NCBI GenBank assembly: GCA_900180385.1
Contig: FXLX01000010.1
Span: 1 to 53,880, forward strand
Reading direction: 5' to 3'
Length of the DNA stretch: 53,880 bases
Source: an uncultured Candidatus Thioglobus sp.
GTDB lineage: Bacteria > Pseudomonadota > Gammaproteobacteria > PS1 > Pseudothioglobaceae
Shown: one piece after another, positions 45,325 through 53,880 of the stretch
Layout of the letters: every line of letters begins with the position of its first letter
How positions within the stretch are numbered: the first letter of the stretch is position 1
Position numbers and translations under genes: made by a program
The notes under the pieces: model-generated
The model's database searches: none
The model's input: the letters and a program-made list of their open reading frames with translations, nothing else
Told to the model about the DNA's origin: nothing

Positions 45325-45338
45325 TTGACCCAGGTCAA
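45325..45338. promoter_or_regulatory. FNR/DNR-like palindrome
   Basis: TTGACCCAGGTCAA, inside the longer perfect palindrome TCTTGACCCAGGTCAAGA. It differs from FNR consensus at the T/A next to the spacer (C/G). It is 25 bp from the exact FNR box and 86 bp upstream of moaB, so a second Crp/Fnr-family member may bind here. Confidence 0.65.
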
Positions 45339-45423
45339 GAAAACAGCAGTTTTACAAATCTGTCAATTTATAACAATTGATAGCTAGGTAAAATTAACGA
45401 AAATTAATCATCAATTTAGGTAA

Positions 45424-45954
45424 ATGGATAATACAAAAATTAAAATAGGCTTTGTTACAATTTCTGATCGTGCAGCGTGTGGAGAATACGAAGATATTGG
45501 CGGTCCTGCTATGCAAGACTGGATTAAGAGTGCAGTACTATCACCTTATGAAATTGACAGCACTATCATTGAGGATGAGCAAGCTTTAATCGAAAAAACC
45601 CTAATTGATTTTGCCGACAATAGAAATTGTAATTTGATTTTAACAACAGGTGGCACAGGCCCAACTACGCGTGATGTTACTCCTGAGGCAACACATGGCG
45701 TGTGTGAGCGTATTTTTGATGGCTTTGCTGAACAGATGCGCAACGTTAGCTTACGTACTGTACCTACGGCAATTCTGTCGCGTCAAACAGCTGGCACACG
45801 TGGCAATAGTTTGATTATTAATCTACCAGGAAAACCTGCAGCTATTGCTGTGTGCTTGGGTGCGGTATTTTTGGCGGTGCCAAAATGCTTGGAGTTATTA
45901 GATAAATCCAATATTCAGATTGATTTAGACTTTGTTGAACAGGAGTTTGAATAA
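45424..45954 (+). CDS. mogA: Molybdopterin adenylyltransferase (MogA/MoaB)
   Basis: A 176-residue MogA-type enzyme: VTISDRAACGEYEDIGGPAM, TTGGTGPTTRDVTPEAT and NLPGKPAAIAVCLGAVF. It adenylates molybdopterin for MoeA. The FNR-type palindromes upstream suggest induction at low oxygen. Confidence 0.9.
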   Translation: MDNTKIKIGFVTISDRAACGEYEDIGGPAMQDWIKSAVLSPYEIDSTIIEDEQALIEKTLIDFADNRNCNLILTTGGTGPTTRDVTPEATHGVCERIFDGFAEQMRNVSLRTVPTAILSRQTAGTRGNSLIINLPGKPAAIAVCLGAVFLAVPKCLELLDKSNIQIDLDFVEQEFE

Positions 45955-45973
45955 AATCTGTCAGGATTTTATT
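45950..45973. terminator. Hairpin between convergent mogA and cnoX
   Basis: AATAAAATC (45950-45958, overlapping the mogA stop) pairs with 45965-45973; 6-nt loop. No U-run follows on the plus strand. A weak candidate terminator for both convergent genes. Confidence 0.4.
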
Positions 45974-46000
45974 CAAAGGAAATTCAAGTCATAAAAAAAT

Positions 46001-46876
46001 TTAACTTAGAAGATTTGACAATTTCTGACGATAAGCAGCACTTGCTTCTGGATTGGTTTTTTCAAGCATGTTGCAAATCATGCCAATCATCTCTCTAGCC
46101 GCACCTTCTTTATAATTTGAGTCATTTTGTTGAATTTTAAACAGTAAATCGACACCTTGATCAATATCATGTTGAGCAATAAAACAAATGGCTAAATCAA
46201 ATTTCACCTGATTGTTATCTGCGTCTTCCACCAATAGCACTTGTAATACCTCGACACCTTGTGTACTCCGTGCTAATTTTTTAAAATTTAACTGGCTAGA
46301 AATAGCCAAGCCAATTTCACTTTTTTGAGCCTCGTCACCGACTTTATTAAATAATCCTTCAGCTTGCTCAAGCTCGTTAATATCTAAAAAAATTTGCACC
46401 ATATCAAGTGCCACTCTAACATTAGCAGGATCAGAGTTAATTGCTTGAGTAAGCAGCATAATTGCCTCAGAGGTTTCGCCAGCTAAATGCTTTTCACGTG
46501 CTCGCTCTCGCATTTCATCAGACTCTCTAAATACGCCATAATGCTTTAACAACAGTCTCAGTTCATCAGTACGATACTGTCCCTCTTCTCGCTGAACCTC
46601 TACACCATCTTTAAAAACAACAATAGTAGGCACATTGGTAACAAAAAATTGAGTTTTTAGCTCTTCTTGTTCATCAATATCGATTTTTGCAAAAATAAAA
46701 TCACCAGAAAATTCAGTTGCCAATTGCGAAAGTTCGTCAGCCATTTGAATACAAGGCCCAGCCCAAACAGCCATAAATTCAACAATAACAGGAATGTGGT
46801 TTGAATTATGAATCACCAAGTCTTCAAAATTATTTTGACTGACTTCAAAAATTAGAGGTTTATTTTCTGTACTCAC
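46001..46876 (-). CDS. cnoX: CnoX/YbbN-like thioredoxin-TPR chaperedoxin
   Basis: A 291-residue protein with an N-terminal thioredoxin domain (about 10-110; VEFMAVWAGPCIQMADELSQ, VTNVPTIVVFKDG) and C-terminal TPR-like repeats. The active site is AGPC, so only the second cysteine of CxxC is kept, as in E. coli CnoX (SQHC), which acts as a holdase that forms mixed disulfides. It is last in the minus-strand unit downstream of cbbO. Confidence 0.85.
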   Translation of the reverse strand: MSTENKPLIFEVSQNNFEDLVIHNSNHIPVIVEFMAVWAGPCIQMADELSQLATEFSGDFIFAKIDIDEQEELKTQFFVTNVPTIVVFKDGVEVQREEGQYRTDELRLLLKHYGVFRESDEMRERAREKHLAGETSEAIMLLTQAINSDPANVRVALDMVQIFLDINELEQAEGLFNKVGDEAQKSEIGLAISSQLNFKKLARSTQGVEVLQVLLVEDADNNQVKFDLAICFIAQHDIDQGVDLLFKIQQNDSNYKEGAAREMIGMICNMLEKTNPEASAAYRQKLSNLLS

Positions 46877-46894
46877 AAGAACTTCCTTTTATAT

Positions 46895-47149
46895 TTAACG
46901 GGGTTGAAATAAAATTGCTTTAATAGATTGATAATTAGTGGCAATATTACGTAAATTCTCTTCACCTAGTTCAGTGTCAATTCTACCTTGATTAAGATCT
47001 TTAACTTGATCTACATACATTTTTTTAAGCGTATCTAGTGTTGCAGTTATTTCATAAACAGTTGGATTGCCAAAGTCTTTCCAATCTTGAGGCAATGTAT
47101 GAGGATATTTTGGAACAAACTCTATGAGTTTTTCATCATCCTCAAACAT
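46895..47149 (-). CDS. Conserved small protein downstream of cbbO (unknown function)
   Basis: An 84-residue, highly charged soluble protein (starts MFEDDEKLIEFVPKYPHTLP). No known domain recognised. It begins 6 bp after cbbO and ends 18 bp before cnoX, so it is translated as part of the RubisCO-activase unit. Predicted mostly helical after residue 30 (TVYEITATLDTLKKMYVDQV). Confidence 0.65.
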   Translation of the reverse strand: MFEDDEKLIEFVPKYPHTLPQDWKDFGNPTVYEITATLDTLKKMYVDQVKDLNQGRIDTELGEENLRNIATNYQSIKAILFQPR

Positions 47150-47155
47150 TGAAAA

Positions 47156-49510
47156 TTAAGCGGTAAGACTCGCGAATAACAATGGAAGCTGTTCTGGCAA
47201 CTTTTCAACATTTTCAATAACGGTATAGTTATTTTCACCAAAAATGCGTTTCACATAGGCATCAGCATGAGGGTCAAGCGTTAAACAATAAGTTAATACG
47301 CCTGTTGAATACAATTCTTCCACGGCTTTTTTAGTGTCAAAGCGCAAGTGTTGCGGATCTGTTTCATCGATATCTGCCGGTTCTCCATCTGTCACCAATA
47401 GAATTAACTTTCGTTTTTCTTGCTGTTTGTGTAAGTGTGTGCCAGCATGTCTAAGAGCTGCACCCATACGTGTAGATAAGCCACCCTTCATACCTGCAAG
47501 ACGTGCTTTAGCTTCATCATCAAAATGTTGATTAAAGTCTTTTAAACGAAAATATTGAACGTCATGACGACCATCAGAAGCAAAACCGTGTAATGCAAAT
47601 GGATCGCCAATACCTTCCATAGCAACTGATACTAGTGTGGCGGCTTCACGCGTTAACTGCAAAATAGTTTTATCAGAATCACCCACCATCTCGTTAGTAG
47701 ATTCAGACAAGTCTAATAATACCACAATAGACAAATCTCTAGTATTGAGCACGTTACGCATAGTGATACGTGGATTTGGCTGATCACCCATACGAATTGA
47801 AATCATAGCATCAATGGCAGCGTTAATATCAACTTCGTCACCATCCTCCATGCCACGTTTGCGTTGAACGCCAGCCGGAGAAAGTAAATCAATAATTTGA
47901 CGAATTCTATGAGCGATAGGCTTATGTTCTAATAAAATATTTTCAATATCTTCTGGATTGCCTTTGGTTGGACGACGTTCATAAATAGTTGCCCAATCTG
48001 GACGATGTAATTGAATTTGATAATCCCACTCATGATAATGAAACGGATCAGAAATAGGCTCTGTACCCATAGTTTCATTAAATGATCTGGCGTTATCAGT
48101 TAAGTCATCCTCATACACACGCATTAAGTCTTTACAGGTCCAAATTACTTGAGCATCATCACCAGCTAATTCACAATCAACCTCATGCGCCATCATTAAT
48201 GGACTTACTTCAAAACGCTGTTGAGATTGACTGGCAGCAATGTATTCATCGCCCAAGTCCCAGTTAACATCTTCATAATGCCAAATAACACGATTATCAT
48301 CACGGTAATCAACACGGTAACGCTCAAGAATTCTTAAACTTGGTACGGCCTTTCGACCTGAAAATAAGTTATAAAGCTCAATACCCATTCGCCAAGCAAA
48401 CTGATTGTTATCTTTATTTTCTTCAATATTAGCATGGAATTTAGCAGCAAGATCATTTAACTGATCATCATCGCCTTTAGTATCCATATCAAGCAACTGC
48501 AAAGCAAAACCTTCTAAAATTTCCATGGTTTTGTGCTCTGCAGGTTCTTCGTGCTCAAGTAACATTAAAGAACGCCATAATTTCTTTAAGCCCGGAAATT
48601 CTTGCACGGCTTTATACTCAACGCGTGCATCTTCTAACAAGCCAATAAAAAACATTTGTGCTGGACTGAGTTGTTCAGCAGACATAGACTCTGTCGCGTA
48701 CATCATATGCGCAGCCATATGAGCAACAGTGGCACGATAAATCTCTAAACCTTCAATGCCTTCAATGCCTTCAATATCATCAAGCGCATCTGGAACATAC
48801 AAAATACGCGTATCAACATACGGTCTAAAATCTGTATATTCGGCACCTGTTGGGCGAATGAAAAAATCACGACCCCAAAGTGCACGTAAATAAAAATTTA
48901 GCTTTTTCTGTACTCTAACAAATAACACACCGCGACGCTCTTTTTCGAGCATGGCACGGGAATCAGCAGACTCTAGTGAAAAATAAGAGGTAAGGTTTTT
49001 AAAGTCACGTCTGTACGCTTTAGCACCAAACTGTGACCAGCGGCGTAAGCCACTCAAAGTAAGTTTGGTTAGTAATTGGTCAATATTAAGTAGCATTGGA
49101 CGCAAACCACGAGCTGCTGTTGAAGCCAACTGATGAATCATAGTTAAGTAACCACGAACCAATTGCGCATCGCCCAAGTGCCTTGCCACCAAAGGCATAT
49201 TAGACAATAATAACGAAACAACTTCGCCAGAAGTTAGTGAAGACAACTTCATAGCAGCAGTAATACAATCAGGAATAATATCTTCGCCACATTCTTTTGA
49301 AATTTGTGGCATTACTTCTAGATAAGTAATTACTAAATCATTACCCTTGCCTAAGTTACATAATGATTTAGCACCATCTAAGTAATCTTTTAAGCCCGCA
49401 GGTGAAATAACACGTGCAGCATCGGCAAAAGTAGCGTCAAGAACACTTTTAACTTCTGGCGCTATTTTTTCAAGAAATTCAGAATAATCTTCAAGAAGAA
49501 TCTTTGACAT
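47156..49510 (-). CDS. cbbO: CbbO, RubisCO activase vWA-domain subunit
   Basis: A 784-residue protein with a long helical N-terminal region and a C-terminal von Willebrand factor A domain (about 600-784) with the MIDAS motif DLSESTNE and TDGEPADIDETDPQ. CbbO binds RubisCO and works with the CbbQ AAA+ ring to remove inhibitory sugar phosphates. It follows cbbQ by 90 bp. Length is normal. Confidence 0.92.
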   Translation of the reverse strand: MSKILLEDYSEFLEKIAPEVKSVLDATFADAARVISPAGLKDYLDGAKSLCNLGKGNDLVITYLEVMPQISKECGEDIIPDCITAAMKLSSLTSGEVVSLLLSNMPLVARHLGDAQLVRGYLTMIHQLASTAARGLRPMLLNIDQLLTKLTLSGLRRWSQFGAKAYRRDFKNLTSYFSLESADSRAMLEKERRGVLFVRVQKKLNFYLRALWGRDFFIRPTGAEYTDFRPYVDTRILYVPDALDDIEGIEGIEGLEIYRATVAHMAAHMMYATESMSAEQLSPAQMFFIGLLEDARVEYKAVQEFPGLKKLWRSLMLLEHEEPAEHKTMEILEGFALQLLDMDTKGDDDQLNDLAAKFHANIEENKDNNQFAWRMGIELYNLFSGRKAVPSLRILERYRVDYRDDNRVIWHYEDVNWDLGDEYIAASQSQQRFEVSPLMMAHEVDCELAGDDAQVIWTCKDLMRVYEDDLTDNARSFNETMGTEPISDPFHYHEWDYQIQLHRPDWATIYERRPTKGNPEDIENILLEHKPIAHRIRQIIDLLSPAGVQRKRGMEDGDEVDINAAIDAMISIRMGDQPNPRITMRNVLNTRDLSIVVLLDLSESTNEMVGDSDKTILQLTREAATLVSVAMEGIGDPFALHGFASDGRHDVQYFRLKDFNQHFDDEAKARLAGMKGGLSTRMGAALRHAGTHLHKQQEKRKLILLVTDGEPADIDETDPQHLRFDTKKAVEELYSTGVLTYCLTLDPHADAYVKRIFGENNYTVIENVEKLPEQLPLLFASLTA

Positions 49511-49600
49511 AATGACAAATACCTTAAATTAACAAAATGTTAAATAATTTAAAAGCTTACATTTTGAAACAACGAGCCTCAAGATGCTTTTTTTTAGGAG

Positions 49601-50416
49601 TTAACCTAGAAAAGTTTGTACTGCAGCTTTCAATGTATCGCGCATATCAGGGTCGTCCGTTAATGGCGTAATCATTGTCATGCTACATGCGGCCTCAGGA
49701 TCAACACCTTTAGCAATCAACTGACCTGCGTATACCAACAAACGAGTAGAAATACCTTCATCAAGACCATGACCTTTAAGGTTACGTGCACGATGTGCAA
49801 TTTGCACTAATTTTTCAGCCATTATTGCATCTACACCGGATTCTTTAGTTACAATCGCCACCTCTAAATCAGTTTCAGGGTAATCAAAATCCAAGCCACC
49901 AAAGCGCTGCTTGGTTGATTGTTTAAGATCTTTCATTAAACTTTGGTAACCAGGGTTGTATGAAATTACTAGTTGGAAATCTGGGTGCGCCTTAACAAGC
50001 TCGCCCTTTTTATCAAGAGGAAGTTCACGACGATGATCGGTTAACGGATGAATAACAACTGTAGTATCTTGACGAGCCTCAACAATTTCGTCAAGATAAC
50101 AAATTGCACCAATACGGGCCGCTGTTGTTAATGGACCATCTTGCCATTTTGTACCATCTTTATCCAATAAAAATCGACCAACTAAGTCAGAAGCAGTCAT
50201 ATCTTCATTACAAGCAACACTGATTAAAGGTCGGCCTAATTTCCAAGCCATGTATTCAACAAAACGTGATTTACCACAACCTGTTGGGCCTTTAATCATC
50301 ATCGGCATACGAACATCGTATGCAGATTCATAAAGTTCTACTTCATTTTCAACCGACTCATAGTACGGCTCATCTTTAATGATATATTGATTTGGATCTA
50401 CTTTTATTTCAGACAT
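49601..50416 (-). CDS. cbbQ: CbbQ, AAA+ RubisCO activase
   Basis: A 271-residue MoxR-type AAA+ ATPase: Walker [11 protein letters not shown] near residue 44, Walker [11 protein letters not shown], and the CbbQ C-terminal domain. Forms hexamers that, with CbbO, reactivate form I RubisCO. It lies between the 104-residue hypothetical gene and cbbO. Confidence 0.94.
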   Translation of the reverse strand: MSEIKVDPNQYIIKDEPYYESVENEVELYESAYDVRMPMMIKGPTGCGKSRFVEYMAWKLGRPLISVACNEDMTASDLVGRFLLDKDGTKWQDGPLTTAARIGAICYLDEIVEARQDTTVVIHPLTDHRRELPLDKKGELVKAHPDFQLVISYNPGYQSLMKDLKQSTKQRFGGLDFDYPETDLEVAIVTKESGVDAIMAEKLVQIAHRARNLKGHGLDEGISTRLLVYAGQLIAKGVDPEAACSMTMITPLTDDPDMRDTLKAAVQTFLG

Positions 50417-50432
50417 AATTTCCCTTCCTTAT

Positions 50433-50747
50433 TTATTCATCTTCACCATCTGTTTCATGTTCACCTGACCAACCTGCTGTCTTAGCATTTTGGATGGCCT
50501 TATCATGAATGCGTTGATGACGCTCTCTTAACTCTGGCGGTAAAAATCTCACTAAACAGCCGTACTTATCCCACTCATCGTTAACTTTTTGCAGTAAGCT
50601 ATCAATACCAGCTAAATTCCATCCTTCGCAAGTTTCAGTTTCTTCGATCAAGCCAAACACCCAGCCATCTCTAATAATTTTGCCAATGGTGGTCATGCCG
50701 CCGTTAATTTCGTTGTTAACTCCAACATATGTTTTTGGTTTGTCCAT
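50433..50747 (-). CDS. Conserved small protein upstream of cbbQ (unknown function)
   Basis: A 104-residue acidic protein (MDKPKTYVGVNNEINGGMTT, CEGWNLAGIDSLLQKV, LVRFLPPELRERHQRIH). I do not recognise the domain. It starts right after the cbbLS terminator and is 16 bp upstream of cbbQ, so readthrough or a promoter near 50748-50763 would drive it with cbbQO. Confidence 0.65.
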   Translation of the reverse strand: MDKPKTYVGVNNEINGGMTTIGKIIRDGWVFGLIEETETCEGWNLAGIDSLLQKVNDEWDKYGCLVRFLPPELRERHQRIHDKAIQNAKTAGWSGEHETDGEDE

Positions 50748-50763
50748 AAGGATATTTTATAGC

Positions 50764-50799
50764 AAAAAAAACCCCAACTACAAGAGTTGGGGTTTTTTT
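50764..50799 (-). terminator. Rho-independent terminator after cbbLS
   Basis: Stem CCCCAACT (50772-50779) with 50785-50792, extended by flanking A/T-runs, 5-nt loop and a U7 tract on either strand. It lies 20 bp past the cbbS stop and separates cbbLS from the hypothetical-cbbQ-cbbO genes, probably setting a high RubisCO to activase ratio. Confidence 0.88.
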
Positions 50800-50818
50800 A
50801 CTTAGAACTTAGTAGCTA

Positions 50819-51166
50819 TTAAACCGTTTTACCACGGTAAATAACCATTGAAGCACCAGCACATTGTGCGAAGTTGTCTAAACCTAACAAGCGAACATGA
50901 TTGCCCGGATGTGCAGTATGACAGTTCTCTAGCTCAGCTAGAATTGCATCAACGTCAGTTTCACCAAACATTGGAAGTTTCCACATGTACCAGTATGAAC
51001 CAGAAGAGTGCTCTGGCTCAGTGTGTTCGATACTTGGGTTCCAACCTTTATCAACAATGTATTGAATCTGTTGACGAGTTTGCTCAGTGTTCATTGCAGG
51101 CAAATATGAGAAAGTCTCAAACTTACGACTTTCAGTATTGCTCAAACTTGAAATATAATCTTGCAT
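50819..51166 (-). CDS. cbbS: RubisCO small subunit, form I
   Basis: A 115-residue small subunit: [40 protein letters not shown] and [20 protein letters not shown] are typical of proteobacterial form I. It follows cbbL by 66 bp. Confidence 0.94.
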   Translation of the reverse strand: MQDYISSLSNTESRKFETFSYLPAMNTEQTRQQIQYIVDKGWNPSIEHTEPEHSSGSYWYMWKLPMFGETDVDAILAELENCHTAHPGNHVRLLGLDNFAQCAGASMVIYRGKTV

Positions 51167-51232
51167 TTTATTGCTCCTTATTTTTATTAGTTTTAATAGA
51201 GTGTTTTAATTAACACTCTATTAATAGATACT

Positions 51233-52651
51233 TTACTTGTGCGCTACGTCAATCTTGTCAACAGTATCGAATTCAAATTTGATCTCTTTCCAAGTTTCCA
51301 TTGCGATAGCTAGTTCAGGACTGTGCTTAGCAGCTGATTGTAAGATATCTTTACCTTCTTTCTCAAGCTCACGACCCATGTTACGTGCTTCAACACAAGC
51401 TTCAACCGCTACACGGTTTGCTGCTGCGCCTGCTGCGTTACCCCACGGGTGACCCAATGTACCACCACCAAACTGTAGACATGAATCGTCACCGAAAATG
51501 TTTACTAGTGCTGGCATGTGCCATACGTGAATACCACCAGAAGCCACTGGGATTACACCCGGCATTGCGCCCCAATCTTGGTCAAAGAAGATACCGCGTG
51601 AACGATCTTCTTTAATGAATGAATCACGCATGATGTCGATCCAACCTAAAGTAGCATCGCGGTCGCCTTCAAGCTTACCAACAACAGTACCTGAGTGTAA
51701 ATGATCACCACCAGATAAACGTAAAATTTTAGTTAATACGCGGAAATGGATACCATGATGCGGGTTACGATCTAATACTGCGTGCATTGCACGGTGAATG
51801 TGTAACAACATACCGTTATCTTGACACCATTGTGCTAGCTGCGTATTTGCAGTCCAACCACCAGTAATGTAGTCATGCATAATGATCGGAGAACCGATTT
51901 CTTTAGCATACTCAGCACGCTTCATCATTTCATCAGATGTAGGTGCTGTAACGTTTAGGTAGTGACCTTTACGCTCACCAGTTTCAGCTTCAGCTTTTTC
52001 GATTGCTTCTTGTACAAAGTCAAAACGAGCCCTCCAACGCATGAATGGCTGTGAGTTAACGTTTTCATCATCTTTCGTGAAGTCTAAACCACCACGAAGA
52101 CCTTCATAACATGCACGGCCGTAGTTCTTAGCAGATAAACCTAACTTAGGCTTAATAGTACAACCCAATAAAGGACGACCATATTTGTTAAGAATATCAC
52201 GCTCTAACTGGATACCTTGTGGCGGACCATTACAAGTCATTACGTATGCAATTGGGAATCTAATGTCTTCTAGTCTTAATGCACGTAGAGCTTTAAAGCC
52301 GAATACATTACCAACTAGAGAGGTCATGATGTTTACAACTGAACCTTCTTCAAAAAGATCAATTGGGTATGCAATGAATGCATAGAAACATGTGTCATCA
52401 CCCGGAACATCTTCGATCGCATAACAACGACCCTTATAGTGGTCAAGATCAGTTAATAGATCTGTCCATACAGTTGTCCAAGTACCTGTAGAAGACTCAG
52501 CTGCAACTGCTGCTGCTACTTCTTCACGAGGAACACCATCTTGTGGTGTAATTTTAAAACATGCCAGGATATCCGTCTCTAACGGTGAATAATCCGGCAT
52601 CCAATAAGTTTCGCGGTAGTCTTTTACACCCGCATCATAAACCTTTGCCAT
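51233..52651 (-). CDS. cbbL: RubisCO large subunit, form I (IA type)
   Basis: A 472-residue large subunit with all active-site blocks: TIKPKLGL with catalytic Lys, [17 protein letters not shown] with the carbamylated Lys and Mg ligands, the general-acid region HIHRAMHAV, loop 6 in [12 protein letters not shown], and [14 protein letters not shown]. Fixes CO2 in the Calvin cycle. The adjacent cbbQO and the absence of carboxysome genes point to the non-carboxysomal form IA type. Its promoter faces the divergent LysR gene. Confidence 0.97.
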   Translation of the reverse strand: MAKVYDAGVKDYRETYWMPDYSPLETDILACFKITPQDGVPREEVAAAVAAESSTGTWTTVWTDLLTDLDHYKGRCYAIEDVPGDDTCFYAFIAYPIDLFEEGSVVNIMTSLVGNVFGFKALRALRLEDIRFPIAYVMTCNGPPQGIQLERDILNKYGRPLLGCTIKPKLGLSAKNYGRACYEGLRGGLDFTKDDENVNSQPFMRWRARFDFVQEAIEKAEAETGERKGHYLNVTAPTSDEMMKRAEYAKEIGSPIIMHDYITGGWTANTQLAQWCQDNGMLLHIHRAMHAVLDRNPHHGIHFRVLTKILRLSGGDHLHSGTVVGKLEGDRDATLGWIDIMRDSFIKEDRSRGIFFDQDWGAMPGVIPVASGGIHVWHMPALVNIFGDDSCLQFGGGTLGHPWGNAAGAAANRVAVEACVEARNMGRELEKEGKDILQSAAKHSPELAIAMETWKEIKFEFDTVDKIDVAHK

Positions 52652-52705
52652 TTTTTATAACTCCTTTCATTAAAAGAATTGTCATCATACAAGAACATTT
52701 ATATA

Positions 52706-52740
52706 ATGTAAAATAATATTTATTTAATAAATAATAATAT
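52706..52740. promoter_or_regulatory. Putative CbbR operator region
   Basis: The 95-bp gap between cbbL and the LysR gene has an AT-only imperfect inverted repeat (AATATTTATTTAATAAATA core). LysR-type regulators bind T-N11-A dyads at such divergent sites. No sharper motif is visible. Confidence 0.4.
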
Positions 52741-52746
52741 TTTGTT

Positions 52747-53634
52747 ATGATTAATTACACCTTAAAACAACTGTATAGTTTTGAAGCAGTTGTGCGTACT
52801 AAAAGCTTTACTAAGGCTAGTAAGGAGCTGTTTATTACTCAGCCTGCTGTGTATATGCAAGTGCAGCAATTAACAAAAAACATTGGTTCAGATCTAATAC
52901 ATACCAATGGTAAAGTTATTATACCAACATTCATTGGTACGAAGCTATACCAAACTTGCCTTGATGTTATTAGAACACTTGAAAATTCACACTCCGAGAT
53001 TGAGCAAACGCTTAATCCTGATTCTGGACACTTGCAAATTGCAGTTGCCACAACAACCAATTCCTTTGTTAGTCGAATCTTGGCAAAGTTTAAAAGTAAA
53101 TACCCTCAAATGACCTTTCATCTTGAAGTAACTAATCGTAAATTATTATTAGAAAAGCTTAATAACCATTCAACTGATTTAGTTATTATGGGTGAGCCGC
53201 CTTCTGATCTTCCGTTAACCACTCAACCGTTTATGGAAAACCCGCTAATTGCCATCGCCCACCCTGAGCACCCATTGCTATCTAACAAAAAGAACAGTAT
53301 TAAAACATTGGTTAAAGAAACCTTAATTACCCGCGAACAAGGTTCAGGCACAAGAATAACCATTGAGAGAATCACTGGCATGAAGTTTAATTCAGATATT
53401 GAGATTAACTCAAACGAGGCGATTATTGAAGCAGTACAAGCCGGACTTGGCATTGGCTTTGTGTCAAAACACACAGTTAAACTTGAACTTGACAACAACA
53501 TCATCAAACAACTGAATGTTGATAATTTTCCGATAACTCGTCATTGGCATGTTGTCCATCAATCTAAAAATAAACTTTCGCCCATTGCTCAACGCTTCAA
53601 AGATTTTATTATTGATAACAGCACTATGGTCTAA
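52747..53634 (+). CDS. cbbR: LysR-type regulator of the cbb operon (CbbR)
   Basis: A 295-residue LTTR: N-terminal winged helix (LKQLYSFEAVVRTKSFTKAS, FITQPAVYMQVQQL) and a periplasmic-binding-like effector domain (VQAGLGIGFVSKHTV). Divergent from cbbL, which is the standard cbbR layout. It should activate cbbLS in response to a Calvin-cycle metabolite. Confidence 0.9.
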   Translation: MINYTLKQLYSFEAVVRTKSFTKASKELFITQPAVYMQVQQLTKNIGSDLIHTNGKVIIPTFIGTKLYQTCLDVIRTLENSHSEIEQTLNPDSGHLQIAVATTTNSFVSRILAKFKSKYPQMTFHLEVTNRKLLLEKLNNHSTDLVIMGEPPSDLPLTTQPFMENPLIAIAHPEHPLLSNKKNSIKTLVKETLITREQGSGTRITIERITGMKFNSDIEINSNEAIIEAVQAGLGIGFVSKHTVKLELDNNIIKQLNVDNFPITRHWHVVHQSKNKLSPIAQRFKDFIIDNSTMV

Positions 53635-53644
53635 TTTTTGACCA

Positions 53645-53672
53645 AAAAAAACCCCGTTAAAACGGGGTTTTT
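53645..53672. terminator. Bidirectional Rho-independent terminator
   Basis: Stem CCCCGTT (53652-53658) pairs with 53661-53667 after a 2-nt loop, flanked by A and T runs that add base pairs. Lies between the convergent cbbR and groL ends. Confidence 0.88.
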
Positions 53673-53698
53673 ATTCTATATCAAATGACTATTAGTTA

Positions 53699-53880
53699 TT
53701 AGCCATATTGATTCATAGGATCGCCACCAGCACCACCTGCAGCTACACCAGCTTCTTGTGGAATATCAGTAATCATTGCCTCAGTAGTAATCATCAATCC
53801 AGAAATTGATGCTGCGTGTTGCAATGCAGCACGAGTTACTTTAGTTGGATCAAGGATACCCATTTCAAGCATATCACCAT
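53699..53880 (-). CDS. groL: Chaperonin GroEL, C-terminal end (partial)
   Basis: The minus strand reads [40 protein letters not shown] and ends GGDPMNQYG before TAA at 53699-53701. ILDPTKVTR and MITTEAMI are signature GroEL C-terminal blocks. The remaining part lies beyond the window. Confidence 0.95.
   Translation of the reverse strand, partial: GDMLEMGILDPTKVTRAALQHAASISGLMITTEAMITDIPQEAGVAAGGAGGDPMNQYG

Noticed and set aside
46600..46780. cnoX scored as an inactive or mutated thioredoxin because the first Cys is missing
   Set aside because: Loss of the first Cys is normal for this family, and the rest of the fold and TPR tail are intact.

Overview
The window is AT-rich bacterial DNA whose gene content points to a chemolithoautotrophic, sulfur-oxidising, nitrate-using gammaproteobacterium of the SUP05/Arctic96BD-19 (Thioglobaceae) type. 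Form IA RubisCO with CbbQ/CbbO activators and no carboxysome genes, plus many decaying genes, would fit a bathymodioline-mussel thiotrophic symbiont or a close relative. That taxonomic placement is inference from gene content, not from a marker gene. I saw no rRNA, tRNA or CRISPR array.

Layout. 1-4832: the tail of an ABC exporter, then a minus-strand trio of aldehyde dehydrogenase, acetolactate-synthase-like enzyme and membrane-anchored glutamate-synthase-domain protein. 4896-11191: a gene graveyard holding two partly decayed MNIO/bufferin-type loci (a precursor with the EGKCG motif, DUF692 enzymes, DUF2063 partners, DoxX) and frameshifted or deleted DUF3179, rhodanese, RskA-like anti-sigma and YyaL-like genes. 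11243-15008: TrpD2-like protein, Rieske protein, SLT lipoprotein, cold-shock-domain membrane protein, methyltransferase, TatA and a MORN-type remnant.

15015-28649: respiratory sulfur and nitrogen genes. These are an FNR-type regulator with a perfect FNR box upstream, flavocytochrome c sulfide dehydrogenase (fccAB), a TPR protein, an octahaem HAO-like cytochrome, DUF302, a dihaem cytochrome, and a run napD-G-H-A-B-F-soxY-soxZ ending in a hairpin. Sulfide and thiosulfate oxidation can thus be tied to periplasmic nitrate reduction, with NapGH rather than NapC feeding electrons.

28840-31030: thioredoxin-like protein, ung, pdxB. 31027-38062: a nitrate-assimilation operon, nirB-narK-(PP2C/kinase)-nasA, behind a leader with two tandem terminator-like hairpins. 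38428-45954: molybdenum-cofactor genes (moaE, mobA, moeA, moaC, moaA, moaD, moaB/mogA) that serve both nitrate reductases, interleaved with mreB, HU, an IS30 remnant and a truncated narK-like gene behind two FNR-type palindromes. 46001-53634: cnoX, the cbbLS/cbbQO carbon-fixation cluster with a divergent LysR regulator; the 3' end of groL closes the window.

A recurring feature is genes broken by a single extra base in a homopolymer (bufA-like, bufC-like, yyaL, methyltransferase, coiled-coil protein, napH). Either sequencing or assembly error, real erosion, or polymerase slippage could explain it; large deletions in other genes show that genuine decay is also under way.
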